Below, one piece after another: positions 41,216-47,981 of a stretch of DNA of 52,312 nt; within the stretch, counting starts at the first letter, position 1, and each line of letters begins with the position of its first letter. The notes beneath the pieces were generated by a model that was not told the origin of the DNA, made no database searches, and was given only the letters and a program-made list of their open reading frames with translations. Origin of the DNA: Mycolicibacterium sphagni (lineage in GTDB: Bacteria; Actinomycetota; Actinomycetes; Mycobacteriales; Mycobacteriaceae); NCBI RefSeq assembly GCF_013337765.1, contig NZ_VBSB01000021.1:1-52312 (forward strand). The letters are read 5' to 3'. The position numbers were made by a program, and so were the translations under genes.

Positions 41216-41869
41216 ATGCACGACCTCGAGAAGGCGATCACCGATCGCCGGTCCATCCGGTTGTTCTTGCGGGACAAGCCGGTGCCGCATCACTTGGTGG
41301 TGGAGTCCCTCGAGCTCGCGATTCGCGCGCCGTCCAACTCCAACATTCAGCCCTGGCATGTCGTCTTCGCATCCGGGCCGGCCCGTGACCGGTTAGCCGA
41401 GGCACTGCTCGAACAAGCCGACATCGCCGCGCCGAATGTGCCCGCACTGCCAGAGTCGTTCGCCCATCTGCGTAGCGAGCTGGGAGCGCTGGTCTACGGC
41501 ACGATGGGAATCGCGCGGCACGACGCGGAGGCCAGACGGCTTGCCGTACTGCGCAATTGGGAGTTCTTCCGCGCTCCCCTGACCGGCATCGTGTGCATGC
41601 ACCGCGACCTGGACCACGTTGACGCCGTCGGTGTCGGCATGTTCCTGCAGACGTTCCTGCTTGCCCTCACCGCTCGTGGGCTCGGCAGCTGCGTGCAGGT
41701 GTCGGTGGCCGGCTATCCCGATGTTCTGCGTGAACACCTAGGCATCGGCGAGGAGATGCGGATCCTGTGCGGTGTCTCAATCGGCTATCCCGATCCCGAA
41801 TTCGCCTGCAATCAACTGGATGTGCCACGCAATCCGCTCGACAAGAACTTCGTCTTCAAGGACAGTTGA
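41216..41869 (+). CDS. Nitroreductase-family FMN protein
   Basis: This 217-residue member of the nitroreductase superfamily has the FMN-phosphate motif ITDRRSIRLFLRDKPV, the SNSNIQPWHVVF dimer/FMN segment, and the GLGSCVQVSVAGYPDVLREHLGI end. Such enzymes reduce nitro, quinone or halogenated aromatics. GGAAACGATG provides the SD. It is the fifth gene of the operon starting at the ABM gene, and converges with the DUF1906 gene, end to end. Confidence 0.9.
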   Translation: MHDLEKAITDRRSIRLFLRDKPVPHHLVVESLELAIRAPSNSNIQPWHVVFASGPARDRLAEALLEQADIAAPNVPALPESFAHLRSELGALVYGTMGIARHDAEARRLAVLRNWEFFRAPLTGIVCMHRDLDHVDAVGVGMFLQTFLLALTARGLGSCVQVSVAGYPDVLREHLGIGEEMRILCGVSIGYPDPEFACNQLDVPRNPLDKNFVFKDS

Positions 41870-42637
41870 TCAGCGGGCCAGGTCCCACTGGCCGAAATCA
41901 GCCGCCAAGACATCGTCGACGTCGACACTGACACCGTCGATGATCGCGCCCGGGTCTGACGCGGTGACTACCTCGCGCTGAAACAGCACGGCGGCGGGTT
42001 CCCGCACGCCACCCGACCAGGCCCTGGTCTGCCACGCCCAGCGATACCCCGGTGTGGTGGAGTGCCCGACGACACCGTCGCCGATGGCCCAGCCGCATTG
42101 GCGGGCACCGCCGTAGATTCCGGTTCGTTCGACACCCATCACCGAGTTGATACCGCGAAACCATTGGATCGCAGTGCTTTTCCACGTATCGGCGGCGATG
42201 TCCTCGTCGACGCTGAAGAAGATCGGCGCGGAATTCGGACCCCCTGCTGCGCCGTGGAGTCGCAGTGCGATCTGCGCGTCGGCCACGCCCCCGTCATAGC
42301 CGCGGGTGAAGTCCGACGGCGTGGGCCAGCCGGGCTTACCGAACTGGTAGATACTCACGACGTGTAGACCGGCGGCGATCAGTCCGTCGGTGTACTCGCG
42401 GGTGACCGGCTTGAAATCGAAGGTGGCGCCAGGCCGCAGCTCCGACACGTACACCAGGGCCCCGTCATAGCCCGCGGCTTTGATCTGCTCCGGCGCGACC
42501 TGTCGCACCGCGAAATCGATGAGCCGCAACCCGTCTGCGGAGGCTTTCGGTGCCCCGAGGGCTGCTACAGCGGTGGTGCCGGCGACCGCCGCGAGGGCGA
42601 ATTTGAAGACGTCGCGCCGGGACGCCGCCGGGGTCAC
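41870..42637 (-). CDS. Tat-secreted DUF1906 glycoside hydrolase-like protein (Rv2525c type)
   Basis: This 255-residue protein has a twin-arginine signal (SRRDVFKFALAA) cleaved near residue 34 and a DUF1906 domain. Visible domain segments are LRLIDFAVRQVAPEQIKAAGYDGALVYVSE, FFSVDEDI and YRWAWQTRAW. This is the architecture of M. tuberculosis Rv2525c, a TIM-barrel protein resembling glycoside hydrolases, of unknown substrate, linked to cell-wall control. Its start overlaps the L,D-transpeptidase-like gene by four bases. Confidence 0.9.
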   Translation of the reverse strand: MTPAASRRDVFKFALAAVAGTTAVAALGAPKASADGLRLIDFAVRQVAPEQIKAAGYDGALVYVSELRPGATFDFKPVTREYTDGLIAAGLHVVSIYQFGKPGWPTPSDFTRGYDGGVADAQIALRLHGAAGGPNSAPIFFSVDEDIAADTWKSTAIQWFRGINSVMGVERTGIYGGARQCGWAIGDGVVGHSTTPGYRWAWQTRAWSGGVREPAAVLFQREVVTASDPGAIIDGVSVDVDDVLAADFGQWDLAR

Positions 42638-43296
42638 GACTGGGCCGGGATCAGCGACGGGTCGCCGACTCCGATGGTGATCTGTGGGTTCGCCGCTGGG
42701 TCAAGCCAATTCAGGATCGACTTCATCTCCTCACGCCCGATGGCGACACATCCCCAGGTCGGGCTGCCGTTGGTCACGTGCAGGAAGATTCCAGCGACTT
42801 TTCCTGGAATGCGTTGCGGATTGTGCGCGATATTCACCGCATAGTCGTAGACCGGTCCGGAGTCGTAGAGGTTCTCGGCGATCCCGGACGGTTGGGCCGA
42901 GCTGCGCACGTGGGTGTTGTACGTGGGCGACTTGGCGTCCTCGTCCCACCAGTCCTGGTTGGTGGCCTGGAAGTACGGCATCTTGGTGCCCGGATTGGGC
43001 TCCCGGCCGAAGGCCTGGTCGAATCCGAAGGTTCCAGCCGGGGTGCGGTAGACGCCGTCGGCGGGAGCTCCGACGCCGAGCTCACCGACCTTCGCCGGAA
43101 CAGGACCCAGTACCACCTTCCATTCCTGACCCACCCGCTGGAAAGCCGTCAGCGTGCCGGTGGTGGAACTGGCGGCCGGAACACCGACGACGATCCACTG
43201 CGTGGTCGCGACGGCGGGCTCGGCAGCGGCTGGCGCGGCCAGCGGCACGGTCATCAGCACCGCAGCAATACTCGCCAGTGTCTTGAAGAACTTCAC
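42634..43296 (-). CDS. L,D-transpeptidase (YkuD)-like secreted protein
   Basis: This 220-residue exported protein has a signal peptide about 1-26 (ending APAAAEP) and a YkuD-type catalytic motif near its C-terminus: FLHVTNGSPTWGCVAIGREEM with the nucleophile Cys and the upstream His. It would form 3->3 peptidoglycan cross-links or attach proteins. It is shorter than LdtMt2 and lacks an Ig domain. It is co-translated with the DUF1906 protein, and the pair is likely to act together on the wall. Confidence 0.88.
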   Translation of the reverse strand: MKFFKTLASIAAVLMTVPLAAPAAAEPAVATTQWIVVGVPAASSTTGTLTAFQRVGQEWKVVLGPVPAKVGELGVGAPADGVYRTPAGTFGFDQAFGREPNPGTKMPYFQATNQDWWDEDAKSPTYNTHVRSSAQPSGIAENLYDSGPVYDYAVNIAHNPQRIPGKVAGIFLHVTNGSPTWGCVAIGREEMKSILNWLDPAANPQITIGVGDPSLIPAQS

Positions 43297-43377
43297 TCCG
43301 CCCCTAGGGTGTCGGATTCGGCTGAAAGCAGGTTCATGGTAACCGCAACCTGCAGGCAGATCGGGGAGCCGAGTGCT

Positions 43378-45723
43378 TCAGTCCTGCGTGTAGCCCAGTT
43401 CGACGATGGCTTCGTGATGGTGTGCGGCGGCGTCGGAGAAGTCGATCGTCACCTGCTCGAGTACAGCATCGCGCAAGGAATTGGGCGATGCATAGTCCGC
43501 AGACACCGAGTAACCGGCACTGCGACCGGCCGTGAGAAGCTGCAGCGGGTCGAGAACGGGCATCCGCAGTCCGGAATACGTTGCCACCGGCCGATCGTCG
43601 ACCGTCACCACGACGTCACCGACGACTTCCAGCGGTTCCGGTCCCGACCCGGTCCTGGTGAACTCGACGCCGAATACGCACTGCCCCAGGGGGATCGGTT
43701 CATCCGACCTGATGTTCTGCTCGTCACCCGCGATGTTGCCGACGTAGCACAGTCGGCCATCCGCGAGGTAGAGCGCGTGACCGCCGGATCGGTCGCCCTG
43801 GGAGAAGATCACGCCGTCGGCGGCGGCACTGTCGATGGTTACCGGCGCGCGCAGCGTGAAGCTCCGGCCGCCGAACAGCCCGCTCATCGGGGTGCGGCCG
43901 GCCGGCGTGTCGGGGTAGAGCCGAACGCGCCGCGGCGCATCTGCTGCCTTGGCCAACCCTCGGGTGACGAGCTCGGCCACGCTCAGGTCGTTGAGCGGAT
44001 ACCCGTTGTAGCGCAGCGCTTCTTCGTGCCACAGGGCCTTGAGTCCGTCCAGTAGGTCGGGATGCTCGGCGGCGAGGTCACGCACCTGGCTGCGATCGGT
44101 CTCGATGCGGAACAACTCCCACCGGTCCTCGGCGAACCTCGACCAACCCGGGCGACCCATCGACGCCGACGTCGGCGGGTGCACGGCGCTGGCGAACCAT
44201 CCGTCATGCCAGATGCCACGTGTTCCCATCATCGAATAGAACTGCGTGTGCTTGTCGCTGGGCGCATCCGAGTTTCTCAGCGCCGCAGCACAACTCACAC
44301 CGTCCAGTGGCTCTTGGGCAATACCCTTGACGGTCTCGGGCGGATCGATGTCGAGCAGATCGTAGACCGTCGGCGTGATATCGCTGACGTGTACGTAGTG
44401 GTCGCGCACCTCACCGCGCGAGGCCAATCCCCGCGGCCAGGACAGCACGCACGGGTCGGCGATGCCGCCCTCGTGGGAGGCGTACCTTTTGAACAGCTTG
44501 TAGGGCGTGTTGAATGCCATCGCCCACCCGTTCGAGTAGTTCATTTTCGTTCCCGGGCCACCGAATTCGTCGTACCGGTCCAGGGTTGGCGGGGCATCCA
44601 CGCCACCCCGCATCGGGGTGAACTCGTCGAGGGTGCCCGACGGTCCGCCCTCACCACTGGCGCCGTTGTCCGACATGGCGATGACGATCGTGTTGGCCAG
44701 CTGACCGGTGGCCTCCAGATAGTCCAGGATCCGGCCGATCTGCGCGTCGGTGTAGCTGAGGAATCCGGCGAACACCTCGGCCATCCGGCAGGACACCCGC
44801 CTCTGGTCGTCGGACAACGAATCCCAACGGATGACGGTGTCGTGTTCGGGCCAGGGCAGCCCGTCGGCGCTGGAGCAGTCCGCATACGGGTTCATCGGCG
44901 ACAGCTCGGTGTCCTCGGGGAGTAAGCCGAGTGCCTTCTGGTTGGCCAGGGCGATCTCGCGGTAGCGCTCGTATCCCATATCGAAGCGGCTCCGGTACTT
45001 GTCGGCCCATTCGGTGGCGACCTGATGGGGTGAGTGGCCGGCTCCGGGACACAGGTACATGAACCACGGCTTGTCGGGAGCCGCCGCCCGGTGATCACGC
45101 AGAAATTCGATCGCCTTGTCGGCGAGGTCTTGGGACAGGTGATATCCCTGCTCCGGCGCAGCCGGCGGGTCGATCGGGCGGCTGTCGCTGACCAGGCTCG
45201 GGTAGTACTGGTCGGTCATGCCGTCCAGGAATCCGTAGTAGCGGTCGAAGCCCCGGCTCAGCGGCCAATACCGCCTCGAACCGGCGGCGTGGCAGTCCTC
45301 CGGTGGCGCCAGGTGCCATTTGCCCACCGCGTACGTCGACCACCCTCGCTCGGCCAGCACTTCGGACATCAGTGCGGTCGTTGCGGGGATGCGCCCGTTC
45401 TGGCCAGGGAAGCCTTCGGCCAGATTCACCACCGACGACACCCCGACCGTGGTGGGGTTGCGCCCGGTCAGCAAGGCCGCCCGAGTCGGCGAACACAACG
45501 CCGTCGTGTGGAACTGGGTCAACTGGATGCCCTGCTCGGCGATGCGCCGCATGTTCGGCATGTCGACCAGGCCGCCGAAGCAGTCCCACGTCGCGATCCC
45601 GGTGTCATCCCACAACAGGTAGAGGACATTGGGCGCACCCTCGGGTGCGGCCGCCGCGCGATACGGCCCCCAGTCCGGGACCGAATCCCGGATGTCTTCG
45701 GCGATCTTTCCCTGGAACTCCAC
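43378..45723 (-). CDS. FGly-type arylsulfatase
   Basis: This 781-residue type I sulfatase hydrolyses sulfate esters. The formylglycine signature CSPTR is at Cys77 (ALCSPTRAALLTGR), preceded by metal ligands Asp39-Asp40 (LLWDDTG) and followed by GKWHLAP, AMSDNGASGEGGP (metal-site Asp) and KRYASHEGG. No export signal is seen. The GTG at 45721-45723 with AGGAGGAG fixes the start; longer reading has no support. The small membrane protein lies 17 bases upstream, and both are divergent from a TetR regulator with two operator palindromes. Confidence 0.95.
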   Translation of the reverse strand: MEFQGKIAEDIRDSVPDWGPYRAAAAPEGAPNVLYLLWDDTGIATWDCFGGLVDMPNMRRIAEQGIQLTQFHTTALCSPTRAALLTGRNPTTVGVSSVVNLAEGFPGQNGRIPATTALMSEVLAERGWSTYAVGKWHLAPPEDCHAAGSRRYWPLSRGFDRYYGFLDGMTDQYYPSLVSDSRPIDPPAAPEQGYHLSQDLADKAIEFLRDHRAAAPDKPWFMYLCPGAGHSPHQVATEWADKYRSRFDMGYERYREIALANQKALGLLPEDTELSPMNPYADCSSADGLPWPEHDTVIRWDSLSDDQRRVSCRMAEVFAGFLSYTDAQIGRILDYLEATGQLANTIVIAMSDNGASGEGGPSGTLDEFTPMRGGVDAPPTLDRYDEFGGPGTKMNYSNGWAMAFNTPYKLFKRYASHEGGIADPCVLSWPRGLASRGEVRDHYVHVSDITPTVYDLLDIDPPETVKGIAQEPLDGVSCAAALRNSDAPSDKHTQFYSMMGTRGIWHDGWFASAVHPPTSASMGRPGWSRFAEDRWELFRIETDRSQVRDLAAEHPDLLDGLKALWHEEALRYNGYPLNDLSVAELVTRGLAKAADAPRRVRLYPDTPAGRTPMSGLFGGRSFTLRAPVTIDSAAADGVIFSQGDRSGGHALYLADGRLCYVGNIAGDEQNIRSDEPIPLGQCVFGVEFTRTGSGPEPLEVVGDVVVTVDDRPVATYSGLRMPVLDPLQLLTAGRSAGYSVSADYASPNSLRDAVLEQVTIDFSDAAAHHHEAIVELGYTQD

Positions 45724-45740
45724 CGCGATCTCCTCCTGTG

Positions 45741-46076
45741 TCAGACGGCTACGGCAGCAGCGGTTGGGTGATCCTCGACCGCGCGGGTTTTCACCAACCA
45801 AGGGTGAATGATCGGACCGCCAAGGGCCGCCACGGCAGCCAGGCCGACGCTGACCCACGCGTCGGCGTGAGAGATCGAGGTGTCCAATGCGAGTCCCGCT
45901 GCCATCGCCAGTGCCACCAGCGTCACCTTGGCCATCAAAATCAACAGCCTCAGCGCATGCACCCACGGGGAACTGTCGCCCTGCGCCATCCAGAGCGCCC
46001 CGATCTTGAGCCCTGCGACGACATAGCCGGCTCGGATGAGCGCGCTTCGCGACATCTCTCGCCCAAAAACTGTCAT
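45741..46076 (-). CDS. Small membrane protein upstream of arylsulfatase
   Basis: A 111-residue protein with three hydrophobic segments (about 20-32, 45-65 and 78-92 from the first Met). ATG 46076 or 46055 could start it; the first lies inside the operator region, so a leaderless transcript or the second ATG is likely. It has no recognised family. Position and operator place it in the same operon as the sulfatase. Confidence 0.72.
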   Translation of the reverse strand: MTVFGREMSRSALIRAGYVVAGLKIGALWMAQGDSSPWVHALRLLILMAKVTLVALAMAAGLALDTSISHADAWVSVGLAAVAALGGPIIHPWLVKTRAVEDHPTAAAVAV

Positions 46077-46111
46077 GACTGACAGATTAGGAGAAAGTGT
46101 CAGTCCTGACA
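46071..46111. promoter_or_regulatory. Two TGTCA-N4-TGACA operators before the sulfatase TetR
   Basis: TGTCA-TGAC-TGACA (46071-46084) and TGTCA-GTCC-TGACA (46098-46111) are two 14-base palindromes with identical arms whose starts are 27 bases apart. In addition GACTGACA (46077-46084) and TGTCAGTC (46098-46105) form a perfect 8-bp inverted repeat between them. They fill the gap between the membrane-protein gene and the TetR gene (start 46142), so the TetR protein most likely binds both, and the first overlaps the ATG at 46076. Confidence 0.82.
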
Positions 46112-46141
46112 ACTTTGCCGCGGCAATGCCATAGTTCTTGT

Positions 46142-46765
46142 ATGACGGCGGGCCTCGGCAAGCGCGAGGAGCACAAAATCGCGACGCGAAGTGCCATTCA
46201 GTCGGCGGCAGACGCCCTGTTCGACTCCCGCGGCTACGCCGACACGACCATCAAGGACATCGCCGACGCCGCCGGCGTCACCGAGCGGACGTTCTTCCGC
46301 TACTTCTCGGGCAAGGAAGCACTGCTGGTGCGCGACATCGAGGAGTTCCTGCCGATACTGGGCGCCGAGATCCGGCGGCGACCAGCCGGGGAACCCCCGT
46401 TGGACGCCGTGAAGAATTCGTTCCTGGCCCTGCTCGACCGGTTGCGCCAGACGCGGCCGAACCTCTCGTGGCTGTTTCACGACGGGCCGCCGGGCCCCAA
46501 GCTGGCCAAGTCGACTCCAGGATTGCTGCTGAAGTTCGAACAGGAGATCGTCGACGCGCTCGCCGACCGGCTTCACGACCGCGGGCCGGACCCGGAATTC
46601 ACCGCCCAGGTGCTGGCGCGGTGCGCGGTCGCGGCCCTGCGCAGCGCGGGCATCAGATACTGGCAACTGCGCCAGCGCGCGGACTCTCCCGGCGAGATCG
46701 ATCTGATCAATCAGGCGTTCAACATCGTGCGAGGCGCGGGGCAAGGGGCGGGCGACTCCGCGTGA
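46142..46765 (+). CDS. TetR-family regulator of the sulfatase operon
   Basis: This 207-residue protein has an N-terminal TetR DNA-binding domain: SAADALFDSRGYADTTIKDIADAAGVTERTFFRYFSGKEALLV (about 20-60). It is divergent from the membrane protein-arylsulfatase operon with an operator pair between them, so it is its expected repressor and its own. The ligand could be a sulfated ester or its product; not shown. Confidence 0.9.
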   Translation: MTAGLGKREEHKIATRSAIQSAADALFDSRGYADTTIKDIADAAGVTERTFFRYFSGKEALLVRDIEEFLPILGAEIRRRPAGEPPLDAVKNSFLALLDRLRQTRPNLSWLFHDGPPGPKLAKSTPGLLLKFEQEIVDALADRLHDRGPDPEFTAQVLARCAVAALRSAGIRYWQLRQRADSPGEIDLINQAFNIVRGAGQGAGDSA

Positions 46766-46791
46766 CGCGTCGCCACCGGAGCAGATCGGAC

Positions 46792-46814
46792 CGGTACTGT
46801 CCTGGACCGTACCG
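46792..46814. promoter_or_regulatory. 23-base palindromic operator of the second TetR gene
   Basis: CGGTAC-T-GTCC-T-GGAC-C-GTACCG: both arms are complementary at ten of eleven positions around a central T; only positions 98/08 (T against C) differ. It lies 25 bases before the GTG of the TetR gene at 46839. Its GTACC half recurs three times in front of mmpS (47460-47475). Confidence 0.82.
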
Positions 46815-46838
46815 CCACTTCGGCTCTATGGTGGCCCT

Positions 46839-47435
46839 GTGACCCCGATCGCCGACTGCGCCACGGAGCCGTCTCCATGGTCGCCGCGTGAAGCCGAACT
46901 GTTGGCTGCCACGCTGCAGCTGCTACAGGAAAACGGGTATGAACGGTTGACCGTGGACGCCGTCGCCGCGACAGCCAAGGCCAGCAAGGCGACGGTGTAC
47001 CGGCGCTGGCCCTCGAAGGGTGAGCTGGTTCTGGCGGCCTTCATCGAAGGCTGCCGCCAGGCGGCGGTACATCCCAACACCGGAAGTCTGCGCGAAGACC
47101 TGCTGGCTCTCGGCGAAGCCATCACCGCGCATGCGACCAAACACTCCGCCACCGTCCGCGCGGTCATGGTCGAGGTATCCCGCGACCCGGCATTGCGCGA
47201 GGCGATGCAGCACCAGTTCCTTGACCAGCGGAAGGCCCTGATCGAGTCGGTGCTGCGACAAGCCGTCGGCCGGGGCGAGATCCAGGCTGCCGCGATCAGT
47301 GACGAACTCTGGGATCTACTGCCCGGCTATCTGATCTTTCGGTCGGTCATGCCGACCCGCCCGCCCACGATGAAGACCGTGCAGGCTTTCGTCGACAACG
47401 TCATCATCCCCAGTCTCACCAGACCCCTGGCGTAG
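46839..47435 (+). CDS. TetR-family regulator upstream of mmpS-mmpL
   Basis: This 198-residue protein has the TetR HTH LTVDAVAATAKASKATVYRRWPSKGELVLAAF (about 38-70) and a helical C-terminal half with a TetR_C-type domain. It is in tandem with mmpS-mmpL, about 100 bases upstream, and half-sites of its own palindromic operator recur before mmpS, so it is the likely repressor of the transporter and of itself. GTG 46839 is used. Confidence 0.9.
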   Translation: MTPIADCATEPSPWSPREAELLAATLQLLQENGYERLTVDAVAATAKASKATVYRRWPSKGELVLAAFIEGCRQAAVHPNTGSLREDLLALGEAITAHATKHSATVRAVMVEVSRDPALREAMQHQFLDQRKALIESVLRQAVGRGEIQAAAISDELWDLLPGYLIFRSVMPTRPPTMKTVQAFVDNVIIPSLTRPLA

Positions 47436-47459
47436 GGAAGTCTTGCCCCGATAGAACCA

Positions 47460-47475
47460 GTACCGTACCGTACCG
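47460..47475. repeat. GTACC triplet repeat upstream of mmpS
   Basis: GTACC-GTACC-GTACC-G: three copies with 5-base period, 60 bases before the mmpS start. The same GTACC is the half-site of the 46792-46814 palindrome, suggesting a second binding region of the TetR protein. Confidence 0.55.
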
Positions 47476-47534
47476 TCTAGACGATCTCGCCCTGTCCAGT
47501 GTTCGCGCATCGCCGGTTATCGAAAGGCCTACGG

Positions 47535-47981
47535 GTGCATAGGTTTCCGATCGGAGCGCTGGCCCGGCGGAGCTGGATGCTGCTCGTCGCCGTAGCAGTG
47601 GTCGCCGTCGCGGGATTCGCCGTGTTCCGGCTGCACGGAATCTTCGGCTCCCACGACGTCACGGCCACGCCCAGCGGTTCGGCCAACGACATCGTCCCGT
47701 TCAATCCCAAGCGCGTGGTCATGGAAGTCTTCGGCCCGCCGGGCACCGTCGCTACGATCACCTACACCGACGTCAACGCCCAACCACAGCGCGCCGACTC
47801 GGTATCGCTGCCCTGGTCGTACGACACCACCACCACCCAGCCGGCGGTCTTCGTCAACGTCGCCGCCCAGGGCGACAGTGATTCGCTCGGCTGTCGCATC
47901 AAGATCGACGACGTAGTGAAAGACGAAAGGTCGGTCAACACGTTGAACGCCTTCACCTATTGCCTGGACAAGTCCGGATGA
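47535..47981 (+). CDS. mmpS: MmpS-family membrane protein
   Basis: This 148-residue periplasmic accessory protein of an MmpL transporter has an N-terminal membrane helix (about 12-32) and a beta-rich MmpS domain with VVMEVFGPPGTVATITYTDVNAQPQ and two cysteines (in LGCRIK and TYCLDK) that can pair. It stabilises or couples MmpL for export of lipids or siderophores. GTG 47535 follows AAAGG; its stop overlaps the mmpL ATG by four bases. Confidence 0.92.
   Translation: MHRFPIGALARRSWMLLVAVAVVAVAGFAVFRLHGIFGSHDVTATPSGSANDIVPFNPKRVVMEVFGPPGTVATITYTDVNAQPQRADSVSLPWSYDTTTTQPAVFVNVAAQGDSDSLGCRIKIDDVVKDERSVNTLNAFTYCLDKSG

Noticed and set aside
45724..45966. A longer N-terminus for the arylsulfatase
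   Set aside because: The extra residues are low-complexity and overlap the small membrane protein; AGGAGGAG before GTG 45723 marks the start.
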